From Paucibacter sp. PLA-PC-4 (GTDB lineage Bacteria; Pseudomonadota; Gammaproteobacteria; Burkholderiales; Burkholderiaceae_C): 64,000 nucleotides of DNA. The position numbers were made by a program, and so were the translations under genes. The DNA is taken from positions 1 through 64,000 of the forward strand of contig NZ_JAPFGP010000012.1 in the NCBI RefSeq assembly GCF_026241155.1. Reading direction: 5' to 3'. Position 1 is the stretch's first letter. Every line of letters begins with the position of its first letter. Below are positions 1 through 8,877 of this stretch, in pieces. The notes under the pieces are model-generated. The model saw nothing but the letters and a program-made list of their open reading frames with translations. It was not told where the DNA came from and made no database searches.

Positions 1-2
1 TG

Positions 3-647
3 GAGCGGCGGCTGCGCGACGCCCACATCGGCCGCTTCAAGCCGCTGGTCGACTTCGACTGGGCCTGGCCCAAGAGCATCGACCGCAGTGCCGTCGAAGA
101 GCTGATGACCCTGGCCTTCGTCAAGGATGCCAGCAACGTCGTCCTGGTCGGCCCCAACGGGGTGGGCAAGACCATGTGCGCGTGCAACATCGGCTACCAG
201 GCGGTGCTGGCCGGCTACACGGCGCTGTTCACCACGGCCGGGCAGTTGCTGGGCGAGCTGGCCGCCATCGACAGCGACTCGGGTCTGCGCCGCAAGCTGC
301 GCCACTACGCCGCCCCAGACGTGTTGCTCATCGACGAGGTGGGCTACCTGTCGTACTCGAATCGGCACGCGGACCTGCTGTTCGAGCTGGTCAGTCGGCG
401 CTACCAATGCAAGAGTACGGTGGTGACTACGAACCGAGCCTTCGTCGACTGGGGCGAGGTCTTCCCCAATGCCGCCTGCGTGGTCTCGTTGATCGACCGC
501 TTGATGCACCGTGCCGAGGTGGTGCGCATCGACGGCCAGTCCTACCGCGCCAAAGAAGCCCAGGAGCGCGAGGCACAGCGCCTGGCCGAGCGAGCAGCCA
601 AGTCCGCCAAGGCCAGCACCGCGCGATCACCCAAGCACCGCTCATGA
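3..647 (+). CDS. istB: IS21-family helper ATPase IstB (5' end outside window)
   Basis: ATP-dependent helper that assists the IstA transposase of IS21-type elements. The frame is open from base 3 and the start lies outside the window, so about 214 residues are visible of a family usually near 250. Walker A GPNGVGKT is at visible residues 50-57 and Walker B VLLIDEVGYL at about 106-115, followed by the arginine-rich C-terminus typical of IstB. The N-terminal segment reading IGRFKPLVDFDW is also characteristic. Its stop overlaps the start of the next small gene (ATGA), as expected for co-translated IS genes. IstA would lie to the left. Identification is firm; whether the whole element is intact cannot be seen. 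Confidence 0.93.
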   Translation, partial: ERRLRDAHIGRFKPLVDFDWAWPKSIDRSAVEELMTLAFVKDASNVVLVGPNGVGKTMCACNIGYQAVLAGYTALFTTAGQLLGELAAIDSDSGLRRKLRHYAAPDVLLIDEVGYLSYSNRHADLLFELVSRRYQCKSTVVTTNRAFVDWGEVFPNAACVVSLIDRLMHRAEVVRIDGQSYRAKEAQEREAQRLAERAAKSAKASTARSPKHRS

Positions 648-856
648 GCAGACGTTCGCCATCATCCGCAGTGGCCTCTGGGATGGTGGTGCCAGCCCAC
701 TGGACGCCCGAGCAGGCACTCGCGGTCGCCGAATGCCTGCAGGCCATGCGCGAGGCGCTGTGGCTGCGCTACGGCCCGCAGATGCAGCAGGCCTGGCGCG
801 AGCAAGTCATGCCCGCAGGCTCGCCGCCCGAGTTCGATCCTGACGCACCGTTCTGA
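644..856 (+). CDS. Small IS21-associated protein
   Basis: A 70-residue protein starting at an ATG that overlaps the istB stop codon by 4 bases, so it is almost certainly translated with istB. It contains a short helical core reading WTPEQALAVAECLQAM and an acidic proline-containing tail. Small third genes after istB occur in some IS21 elements of Burkholderiales; no biochemical role is known to me. No domain is recognisable. The tight coupling to istB is the main support. Confidence 0.7.
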   Translation: MSRRSPSSAVASGMVVPAHWTPEQALAVAECLQAMREALWLRYGPQMQQAWREQVMPAGSPPEFDPDAPF

Positions 857-943
857 GCGCTGCCACAGCGCTGCTCGGCAGCATCGGTCGCCCCAAACCC
901 AACATCTGCCTATGCCGCCAGTGACATGCTGGCGTCTGCGATC

Positions 944-979
944 AAATCCGACTCCTCACCAGCGTATAGAGTCGGATTT
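944..979. repeat. Perfect 11-bp inverted repeat near the IS21 right end
   Basis: AAATCCGACTC at 944-954 is repeated inverted as GAGTCGGATTT at 969-979 with a 14-base loop. It lies between the last IS gene and the first CRISPR repeat. IS21 ends often carry sub-terminal repeats, so this probably belongs to the transposon end, but the exact IS terminus cannot be fixed without the left end. It has no T-run and does not look like a Rho-independent terminator. Confidence 0.55.
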
Positions 980-1017
980 ACACCAGCGGCAACATGGGCA
1001 ATTGGGTTCGCTTCAAG

Positions 1018-4000
1018 GCGTTCCCCACGGGCGTGGGGATGAACCGCGTGGTGGATTCAGCTACGACGACGTCCCACTCGCGTTCCCCACGGGCGTGGGG
1101 ATGAACCGTGATCACCAGGCGCATAGCCCGACCGAACCCGGCGTTCCCCACGGGCGTGGGGATGAACCAGGGCGCTTGCTCATCATGAGCCTCCATCCAA
1201 ACGCGTTCCCCACGGGCGTGGGGATGAACCGGTGAACCGGTCGGTAATAGCGATTTAGCAGTCGCGTTCCCCACGGGCGTGGGGATGAACCGTCTCTAGT
1301 TGCGGTCGACCGAACTTCTCTAGGGCGTTCCCCACGGGCGTGGGGATGAACCGCCGGAGCACCGGCCCGGTCACTGGCTTCGGTCGCGTTCCCCACGGGC
1401 GTGGGGATGAACCGGGTCAATCGGGACAATGGATTCTTGGCCTGTAGCGTTCCCCACGGGCGTGGGGATGAACCGAACAAGTAGGCGTAGCTGCACCAGA
1501 AGTTAAGGCGTTCCCCACGGGCGTGGGGATGAACCGGAAGATGATCAGGTCCGACTCGCTCGGCGCCTGCGTTCCCCACGGGCGTGGGGATGAACCGTCA
1601 TTCCTGCCTTGGGAGAAGACGCACAAGCTGCGTTCCCCACGGGCGTGGGGATGAACCGCGGCGCATCCGGCGATAGGTGCCGTTGTCTCGGCGTTCCCCA
1701 CGGGCGTGGGGATGAACCGTCTCGCCTCTTCGACCTAGGCCTTGTCCTGCTGCGTTCCCCACGGGCGTGGGGATGAACCGCACGAGCACGTGTGGCGCGC
1801 CTGCTTCGAGATGCGTTCCCCACGGGCGTGGGGATGAACCGGAAACCGGCGGGCTGGCAGCGCAGCCGGTGGCGCGTTCCCCACGGGCGTGGGGATGAAC
1901 CGACACCATGAGCGCAATCCACCTCGACAGCTTCGCGTTCCCCACGGGCGTGGGGATGAACCGGCTATCTGGATCGCTGAAGGCTGTCCCGAGCTGCGTT
2001 CCCCACGGGCGTGGGGATGAACCGGGCCGGGGTTCAGAACTCGAAATCGCTGGGTGGCGTTCCCCACGGGCGTGGGGATGAACCGACAACGGCACAGAAG
2101 CTGACCGAGGCTGACCTGCGTTCCCCACGGGCGTGGGGATGAACCGCCCGACACCACGCTGCTCTGGTCCACGGTCGAGCGTTCCCCACGGGCGTGGGGA
2201 TGAACCGTAGACAGTGCGCACGGGGCTGTGCTGCGAGAGTGCGTTCCCCACGGGCGTGGGGATGAACCGGTCTGAGGCGTACTGAGACATGCACCGCCGA
2301 CCGCGTTCCCCACGGGCGTGGGGATGAACCGGGCACGGGGCGGGCTTTGTGCATCACATGGCCGCGTTCCCCACGGGCGTGGGGATGAACCGGACTTGAA
2401 CGCGCTGTATGCGGGCTACCAGAGGCGTTCCCCACGGGCGTGGGGATGAACCGGTATGGTATTTGCCGGTTGACTCCATCGGCGGGCGTTCCCCACGGGC
2501 GTGGGGATGAACCGTAAGCTTTGTCACGCCGGGTTACGAAGAGCAAGCGTTCCCCACGGGCGTGGGGATGAACCGTCACCGGCATCGGCCAGCGCGTTAA
2601 GGTTCTTGCGTTCCCCACGGGCGTGGGGATGAACCGTGATGGCCACAGTTCTTGTTTGCGATCAGGGCGCGTTCCCCACGGGCGTGGGGATGAACCGGTC
2701 AGCAGCGGTCCGAGCAGCAGCGGGTTCATTGCGTTCCCCACGGGCGTGGGGATGAACCGCCGTGGTCGGCAGCAAAGCGCATGCACTTCTTGCGTTCCCC
2801 ACGGGCGTGGGGATGAACCGTCCAGCGAGCGAACGCGCCAAGATTGGCCGCTGCGTTCCCCACGGGCGTGGGGATGAACCGGCCATGTAGCGATCGCGCA
2901 GCGACAGCTCCTCGCGTTCCCCACGGGCGTGGGGATGAACCGATCTGTGCCTTGGGCACCGCGATGGTCATGATGCGTTCCCCACGGGCGTGGGGATGAA
3001 CCGGGGCAGCTGGGGTTCTTTGATGTGCCCGAGCGGCGTTCCCCACGGGCGTGGGGATGAACCGACTGATGCGGTTGATGTGTTGTTTCGCGGGCCGCGT
3101 TCCCCACGGGCGTGGGGATGAACCGAACGTGGCCCCTGAGCGGGTCGCGGTGGCGTCGCGTTCCCCACGGGCGTGGGGATGAACCGACCCGACCGGCGTA
3201 ACGGTTGAGACTGTGTTTGCGTTCCCCACGGGCGTGGGGATGAACCGCTCCTGGAGCGATGGGACGGCAGCGGCATCCCGCGTTCCCCACGGGCGTGGGG
3301 ATGAACCGTACGATTCCGTCGCGCTCATGCGTCTTGATGTGCGGTCCCCACGGGCGTGGGGATGAACCGTATGCCGCCTTTTGGTGCGGCGCGCTAGTGC
3401 GGCGTTCCCCACGGGCGTGGGGATGAACCGTTGCGGGCCGGGTCGTTCTTCAGCAGTGCCAAGCGTTCCCCACGGGCGTGGGGATGAACCGCTAGAGCAG
3501 CAGGGCCGCATCGGGGATCATGTGCGTTCCCCACGGGCGTGGGGATGAACCGTAGGCAAAACTCTCGCAACCCTCATCAAAGGAGCGTTCCCCACGGGCG
3601 TGGGGATGAACCGAGCCAAGGCGCAGTCATCGGCGGCGTTGATGTGCGTTCCCCACGGGCGTGGGGATGAACCGCCTGCGCGTCGGTCGCAGGCCGACCC
3701 ATCGATGCGTTCCCCACGGGCGTGGGGATGAACCGGCCTGGGCACACCCCAGCGTGCTAGAGCGGCGGCGTTCCCCACGGGCGTGGGGATGAACCGATGG
3801 AAAAACCGGATGGTCCGTTGATGACGCTGCGTTCCCCACGGGCGTGGGGATGAACCGCAGCCCTGGCCGCCCTACCGCTGCCAGTGCAGGCGTTCCCCAC
3901 GGGCGTGGGGATGAACCGGCCGACTATCTCGGGAACATCGCGGTCACATAGCGTTCCCCACGGGCGTGGGGATGAACCGAGTATTGGTCAATCCGAAACG

Positions 4001-4711
4001 CTGGGGCCAAAGCGTTCCCCACGGGCGTGGGGATGAACCGCGATCGATGCCAGAGAACGGGTGCAGCGCGTGGCGTTCCCCACGGGCGTGGGGATGAACC
4101 GAGTTCATGCTCGCGCTGGCCAAGGCGCCGTTTGCGTTCCCCACGGGCGTGGGGATGAACCGTATGCGAGTCTTACTCACATTGCTTTTGTTGAGCGTTC
4201 CCCACGGGCGTGGGGATGAACCGTGCGCGCTGCTGGGCGGCCAGGCGCTCGGCTTGCGTTCCCCACGGGCGTGGGGATGAACCGGCAGAGAGGGCGGTCA
4301 ACCGATACGTGCGCGCGCGTTCCCCACGGGCGTGGGGATGAACCGGCGGTGCCGTCTAGGTGCAGATCGATCTGGGCGCGTTCCCCACGGGCGTGGGGAT
4401 GAACCGACGGACTGCCGGCGCGCCTGCGTGCTGCTTGCGCGTTCCCCACGGGCGTGGGGATGAACCGTACAGCCGCGGTACGCTGAGGTTGTCGCCGGTG
4501 CGTTCCCCACGGGCGTGGGGATGAACCGTCTTCGAGCCGGGCGCCCTCGGCAAGCCGGGCGCGTTCCCCACGGGCGTGGGGATGAACCGAGCATGGAGGA
4601 TGTTGTCCTTTTCCGGGGATTGCGTTCCCCACGGGCGTGGGGATGAACCGGCCTGTAAGCCGGATCGGCCGGCCGCCATCACGCGTTCCCCACGAGCGTG
4701 GGGATGAACCG
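1018..4711 (+). CRISPR. CRISPR array, type I-E-like, 61 repeats
   Basis: Sixty-one 29-base repeats begin GCGTTCCCC and end GGGGATGAACCG, with the inverted arms CCCCAC/GTGGGG forming the crRNA hairpin. The repeat closely resembles the E. coli type I-E repeat, which sets the transcribed strand as plus with the leader expected on the left. Spacers are 32 bases, except five of 33 after the repeats at 1018, 1141, 2179, 2241 and 2669. Variant repeats: 1141 (last base A), 3341 (GCGGTCCCC at the 5' end) and 4683 (ACGAGCG in the loop). No two spacers look alike by eye. No cas gene occurs in the window. The left flank is IS21 sequence, not an A/T-rich leader. Protein-like frames through the array, with recurring PTPVGNA or HPHARGE motifs, are repeat artefacts. 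Confidence 0.99.
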
Positions 4712-4743
4712 ACACCATGGCGGCCGTTACGATCAAGCCCATC

Positions 4744-4772
4744 GCGTTCCCCTCAGGGGCATCCGGGACATG
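4744..4772 (+). repeat. Degenerate terminal CRISPR repeat
   Basis: After a normal 32-base spacer (4712-4743) the next repeat position matches only in its first nine bases, GCGTTCCCC, then diverges. Decay at the leader-distal end is common, so this marks the old end of the array and supports a leader on the left. Confidence 0.8.
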
Positions 4773-4792
4773 CACGCCCGGCGGGAGCAGCA

Positions 4793-5063
4793 TCAGCGAA
4801 CCCGCGGATTCAGCGCCAAGTATTGCAGCAGCGCGAAGGCGTCGTCGCCCCCGGTGATGCTTGCTCGCTGACTTCGATGCGCAGGTGCTCCTCATACAGG
4901 AGGCAGTCAAAGTACCACTGCACCGGGCGCATGTTGCCGCCGGCTCGATGTTGAGGGCGATCCAGGCAATGTGCGCGACAGCGCGGCGCTGACCCGGCCG
5001 CTCGAGCCCGCAGACGGCGCAGAGCTGCGGGCGCAACTTCCGGTGATCGTGCTGCAGTCCTGA
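4793..5063 (-). pseudogene. Possible decayed gene remnant beside the CRISPR array
   Basis: Between the array and the acetyltransferase, the minus strand has protein-like stretches in three different frames: LRPQLCAVCGLERPGQ, then VQWYFDCLLYEEHLRIEV, then GGDDAFALLQYLALNPRVR ending in TGA at 4793-4795. The order is co-linear, as expected if one gene had suffered two frameshifts. I do not recognise the family. It could instead be chance coding-like sequence in high-GC DNA. Confidence 0.3.
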
Positions 5064-5495
5064 TCAGTCCTGGGCCAGATGGCCGCGCGCGATCGCCTGG
5101 GCCTCGTTCTCGAAGATGGCCATTGCGGTCAGCAAGCGCCGAAAGCCCAGCTTGCGGTAGAAAGGCTCCTTGCCCGGCACCGAGTAGAGAATGATCTTCT
5201 TGTGGCCCTGGGACAGGCTGACCAGGTGCTGCACGATCTCGCGCCCCAGGCCCAGGCCCTGGTGGCTGGGCAGCAGCGCGACATCGCAGACATAGGCGCA
5301 GTCGACCCCGTCTGCCAGCACCCGTCCGGCGCCAACAAGGCGACCGTCCTGCCGCACCAGGCAGCGGTAGCGGCTGTTGCTGAACGCCGTCTTCAAATCG
5401 GCGGCGTTCTTCGTGCCCAGCGGTGCGGCGCGGTACAACGCCGCCAGTTCTTCCCAGTCCAGCTCGTCGATGTTGTCGGACCATTGCAGTGACAC
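5064..5495 (-). CDS. GNAT-family N-acetyltransferase
   Basis: A 143-residue acyl-CoA-dependent acetyltransferase of unknown substrate. The acetyl-CoA-binding motif A reads GLGLGREIVQHL after the beta strand YVCDVALLPSHQG, and the C-terminal EPFYRKLGFRR segment is typical of GNAT proteins. A longer frame exists to 5588, but the GTG at 5495 is preferred because GAGAAGGAG ends 5 bases before it and similarity begins there. It stands alone between the CRISPR end and a divergent gene pair. Family is certain, substrate unknown. Confidence 0.88.
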   Translation of the reverse strand: MSLQWSDNIDELDWEELAALYRAAPLGTKNAADLKTAFSNSRYRCLVRQDGRLVGAGRVLADGVDCAYVCDVALLPSHQGLGLGREIVQHLVSLSQGHKKIILYSVPGKEPFYRKLGFRRLLTAMAIFENEAQAIARGHLAQD

Positions 5496-5639
5496 GGCGG
5501 CTCCTTCTCGGTTATCAAGCTGGCGGCCAGCATATCGCCTGCGGGTTTCCTGTCCTGTATCAAGCTGCGCCGCGCGCATCGCCCTCACAGTGAGCGACAG
5601 GGGAGGGCGTCGTGCCCGTGGCCCCGCAAGGAGAGATGG

Positions 5640-5855
5640 ATGAATACCAATGTCGGCGGCATTGATCGCGTGCTGCGCATCACTCTTGGTCTGGTCTTGA
5701 TCGGCGCCACGCTCTACGGCGCCATCGGTCCCTGGGGCTGGATCGGCTTGTTGCCGCTGGCCACCGGCCTATTTCGGATCTGTCCGGCCTATCTGCCGTT
5801 TGGCCTGTCGACTTGCCCCCTGAAAGGCAGCAGCGGCAGTAACAACAAGCACTGA
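5640..5855 (+). CDS. DUF2892 (YgaP-like) small membrane protein
   Basis: A 71-residue inner-membrane protein with two hydrophobic segments (about residues 11-30 and 33-50). It opens MNTNVGGIDRVLRI and has the GPWGWIGLLPLATGLFRICP core found in DUF2892 proteins and in the membrane part of YgaP. The CP pair near the end is also conserved. AAGGAG precedes the ATG. The next gene starts 12 bases downstream, so the two are probably co-transcribed. DUF2892 proteins often sit beside redox or sulfur enzymes, and here the partner is AhpD-like. Confidence 0.88.
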   Translation: MNTNVGGIDRVLRITLGLVLIGATLYGAIGPWGWIGLLPLATGLFRICPAYLPFGLSTCPLKGSSGSNNKH

Positions 5856-5866
5856 GGAGCTTGATC

Positions 5867-6223
5867 ATGTCCACCGCAGCAAATGGCTATCGTCATCTGA
5901 CCCAGCATGTCTCCGCCCAGCTGGCTGAGCTGAGGCAGAGCACGCCGGGTGTGATGCAGGCCTTCGGCGAGCTGGGTCGCGCGGCCATGGCCGAGGGTAC
6001 GCTGGACAAGAAGACCAAGGAGCTGATCGCGCTCGCGCTGAGCGTGGCAGTGCGCTGCGACCCCTGCATCGGCTACCACACCCAGGCCCTGGTCAAGCTG
6101 GGCGCGACACGCCAGGAGCTCGACGAGACGCTGGGTGTGGCCACCTATATGGGCGGCGGACCCTCGCTGATGTACGCGGCCAGCGCGATCACCGCCTTCG
6201 AGGAATTCAGCGCCAAGGGCTAG
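5867..6223 (+). CDS. Carboxymuconolactone decarboxylase-family (AhpD-like) protein
   Basis: A 118-residue single-domain CMD protein. The CDPCIGYHTQALVKLGA segment carries the CxxC pair and histidine used by AhpD-type alkylhydroperoxidases for thiol chemistry. The ATG at 5867 is chosen because GAGGAG lies 7 bases upstream; TTG at 5861 is possible but poorer. It follows the DUF2892 gene closely. A role in peroxide or thiol redox reactions is inferred from the family; the substrate is unknown. Confidence 0.87.
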   Translation: MSTAANGYRHLTQHVSAQLAELRQSTPGVMQAFGELGRAAMAEGTLDKKTKELIALALSVAVRCDPCIGYHTQALVKLGATRQELDETLGVATYMGGGPSLMYAASAITAFEEFSAKG

Positions 6224-6229
6224 GTCGGG

Positions 6230-6925
6230 TCAGGCCGCCAGCGCCTGCGCCTCCAGTTCCGTCTTCAACCCGGCCGGCAGCTTGAGCTGCTTGGCCAGCT
6301 CGTCCAGGTAGGCGCGCTCCATGAACGTGGTCTCGTCGACGACCAGCAGGCTGGCCAGGTACATCTCGGCTGCCAGCTCGGGCGTGGCGGCGGCCTGGGC
6401 CACTTCAACCGGGTCCAGCGGGCGGCGTAGCTCGGCCTCAAACCAGTGGCGCAGCGTGGGGTCGGCCTCCAGCCGATTCAGCTCGGCCTCGACCAGGCCG
6501 CGCTCGCGCTCGTCCAGATGGCCGTCGGACTTGGCCGCAGCAATCATGGCCTTGAGCATTGCGCGGCTGTGTTGCTCCTGCTCGGGCGCGGGCAGGCGGT
6601 CGACGGTACGCGCCGCAGCAGGTGGCACCGGCTGGCCCGCTGTCTGGCTCTGCTGCTGCGCCTGCCAATTGCTGTAGGCTTTGTAGGCCATCAGGCCCAG
6701 CGCTGCGATGCTGCCGTACTTCAGCGCTTTGCCGCCGTAGCTGCGGCCGCGCTTGCTGCCCAACAGCAGGCCAAGAGCCCCGCCGACCGCCGTGCCTGCA
6801 CCGAACTGGCCCAGACCCTTGCCACCGAGGCTGCTGCCCAGATTGCCGAGTCCGCCGCCGGCCTTGCCGTCCAGCATCGCCAGACCGGATTTCAGCAGTT
6901 GTTCCAATGTCGACTGTGCGCTCAT
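6230..6925 (-). CDS. DUF533/TerB-like protein (YebE type)
   Basis: A 231-residue protein. The first half is glycine-rich with a short hydrophobic stretch and the KALKYGSIAALGLMAYKAY segment typical of YebE. The second half (from about residue 120) is an acidic helical bundle of the TerB/DUF533 kind with AMLKAMIAAAKSDGHLDERE. Function is unknown; members are often envelope-stress responsive. It is convergent with the AhpD-like gene, 6 bases apart, and 43 bases from the next minus-strand gene. Confidence 0.85.
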   Translation of the reverse strand: MSAQSTLEQLLKSGLAMLDGKAGGGLGNLGSSLGGKGLGQFGAGTAVGGALGLLLGSKRGRSYGGKALKYGSIAALGLMAYKAYSNWQAQQQSQTAGQPVPPAAARTVDRLPAPEQEQHSRAMLKAMIAAAKSDGHLDERERGLVEAELNRLEADPTLRHWFEAELRRPLDPVEVAQAAATPELAAEMYLASLLVVDETTFMERAYLDELAKQLKLPAGLKTELEAQALAA

Positions 6926-6968
6926 CGCTCGTCCTTGGTGAGGTGAAAGAAGAAAGAAATGGCTTGGC

Positions 6969-7451
6969 TCAGAACAGCAGCGCCACGATGAAGATGCCCA
7001 CCATCATGAAGGCCAGCACGACCTTGGCCAGCAGCCCGGCCATCAAGCCCAGCCAGGTGGACAGGCCGACCGAAACGGCGCGTTGCTGGTCACGGCGCGC
7101 CAGGTATTCGCCAACGGCGGCGCCGACCAGGGGCATGAAGAGCACGCCGATCAAGCCCATGAACAGGCCTGCGACGGTGCCCAGCGCCGCGCCTACCAAG
7201 GCCTGGCGGCTTGCGCCGGCGCGCCGTGCCCCCATCAGGCCGGCCACATACTCAAGCACCCAGGCCAGCACAGCCAGCAGGCTGATCAGCGTCAGGCTCG
7301 GCCAGCCTACATGGGCGAAGTCGTCGATCCAGGCGCCTAGCACGATGCCGGCCAGCACCAGCACCGTCCCGGGCAGCGCCGGCAAGACAGTGCCGGCGAG
7401 GCCGACGACGATCAACACGACACTCAAAATCCACAACAGGGTGGGACTCAC
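6969..7451 (-). CDS. DUF456 membrane protein
   Basis: A 160-residue integral membrane protein with about four to five hydrophobic helices. The VLIVVGLAGTVLPALPG N-terminus and the repeated glycine-rich GLMGARRAGAS segment identify DUF456. The frame is open to 7562, but GTG at 7451 is preferred: the family begins at that point and a GGAG sequence lies 9 bases upstream. Function is not known. Confidence 0.83.
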   Translation of the reverse strand: MSPTLLWILSVVLIVVGLAGTVLPALPGTVLVLAGIVLGAWIDDFAHVGWPSLTLISLLAVLAWVLEYVAGLMGARRAGASRQALVGAALGTVAGLFMGLIGVLFMPLVGAAVGEYLARRDQQRAVSVGLSTWLGLMAGLLAKVVLAFMMVGIFIVALLF

Positions 7452-7527
7452 GCTGGCCGGCTCCGCAGTGTTTGAATTCTGCCAACTGGGGGCTTGGCGG
7501 CAGATTTCAAGCCGGTGCCAAGTCTTG

Positions 7528-8877
7528 TCAGCCGCCGCCCAGCGCCCGGTACAGCGCGACACGGTTGAGCTGTTCGTTCAGGCGCACCGAAACCAAGCCC
7601 TGGCGGGCCGCGTAGAGCGAGCGCTGCGCGTCGAGCAGCTCCAGATAGCTGCTGGCGCCACGCTGGTAGAGCGCGTCCGACAGCGCGAAGCGGCGCTCAT
7701 TGGCAGCGGTGAGCGCTTGCTGGGCGTCAAGCTGCTCGGCCAGGCCGCCGCGCTCGGCCAGTGCATCGGCCACCTCGCGGAAGGCGGTCTGCACGGTCTT
7801 CTCATAGCCGACCACCGCGAGGTCGCGGTCGGCCTCGCTGAGCTGCAGCGCGGCGCGGCGCCGGCCGGCGTCGAAGATGGGCACATTGATTTGGGGCACA
7901 AAGCTCCAGACCCCGCTGCCGCCGCTGAACAGACCGCCCAGGCTGGCGCTTTGCGTGCCGGCGGACGCCGTCAGTGAGATGCTCGGGAAGAAGGCGGCAC
8001 GGGCCGCGCCGATATCGGCTTCGGCCGCGCGCAGCAGGTGTTCCGCGGCGCGCACATCGGGGCGGCGCTGCAAGACCTCGGAGGGCAGACCGGCCGGCAG
8101 TGGCAGCAGCAGGCTGGTCGGCCCCTGCAGACTTCCCTCGGCCGGCAGCAGCTCGGCCGCCAGCGGGCCACCGACAAGCAGTTCCAGCGCGTTGCGGTCC
8201 TGGGTCACTTGGCTGGTGTAGCGAGCCACATCGACGCGGGCTGTCTCCACCGTGGTCCGGGCCTGGGCCAGCCCCAGCTCGGAGACGGCGCCCAGCGCCA
8301 GCGCGCGCTCGGTCAGGCGCAGCGATGCCTGCTGGCTTTGCAGGGTCTCGCGTGCCACCTTCAGGCGATCGGCGTCGGCTGCCAGGTTCAGCCAGGCGGA
8401 CGCCACCTCGGCGATCAGGCTGATCTGGCTGCTGCGGCGATTTTCCTCGACGGCGAAGAAGCTCTGCAGCGCGGCCTCGCTGAGGTTGCGCACACGGCCG
8501 AAGAAGTCCAGCTCATAGCTGGCCAGGCCCAGGCGAACGCTGTACTGGCCGCTGGCCGGCTCGCCCTGGCGGGTGTTCGCGGCCGTAGCGTTGACGCTCG
8601 GAAAGCGGTCGGCGCGCTCGATGCGGTAGAGCGCGCGGGCGCGCTCGATGTTCAACACCGCGATGCGCAGGTCGCGGTTGTTGGCGAGGCTTTGGGCAAT
8701 GGTCTGGCGCAGCCTCGGCTCGATGATGAACTCGCGCCAGTCGATCGTGGCCGACTCACCGGTGCCGAAGCTGGGCCAGTCGGGCAGCGCCGGCACGGGG
8801 CGCTGCGGCTCGGGCGCCAGGCTGGCGCAGCCCGCCAGCAGCAGGGCCGCAGTCATCAGGCTCAGATGCGTTCTCAT
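7528..8877 (-). CDS. RND efflux outer-membrane factor (NodT/OprM family lipoprotein)
   Basis: A 449-residue TolC-like channel that carries substrates across the outer membrane. The lipobox LLLAGC near residue 18 predicts lipid anchoring, and two OEP repeats follow, including SYELDFFGRVRNLSEAAL and the C-terminal VPIFDAGRRRAALQLSEAD. The ATG at 8877 overlaps the stop of the pump gene by 4 bases, showing translational coupling. The frame continues upstream inside the pump gene, but that part is a shadow. Last gene of the adaptor-pump-channel operon. Confidence 0.93.
   Translation of the reverse strand: MRTHLSLMTAALLLAGCASLAPEPQRPVPALPDWPSFGTGESATIDWREFIIEPRLRQTIAQSLANNRDLRIAVLNIERARALYRIERADRFPSVNATAANTRQGEPASGQYSVRLGLASYELDFFGRVRNLSEAALQSFFAVEENRRSSQISLIAEVASAWLNLAADADRLKVARETLQSQQASLRLTERALALGAVSELGLAQARTTVETARVDVARYTSQVTQDRNALELLVGGPLAAELLPAEGSLQGPTSLLLPLPAGLPSEVLQRRPDVRAAEHLLRAAEADIGAARAAFFPSISLTASAGTQSASLGGLFSGGSGVWSFVPQINVPIFDAGRRRAALQLSEADRDLAVVGYEKTVQTAFREVADALAERGGLAEQLDAQQALTAANERRFALSDALYQRGASSYLELLDAQRSLYAARQGLVSVRLNEQLNRVALYRALGGG

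Noticed and set aside
1047-4682. Self-targeting spacers against genes in this window
   Set aside because: I compared spacers with the recognised genes by eye only and saw no convincing match; a proper alignment search would be needed.
978-4700. Many overlapping open frames with recurring [14 protein letters not shown] or SSPRPWG motifs that look like a repeat protein
   Set aside because: They are translations of the CRISPR repeat; the spacers between repeats do not behave like coding sequence.
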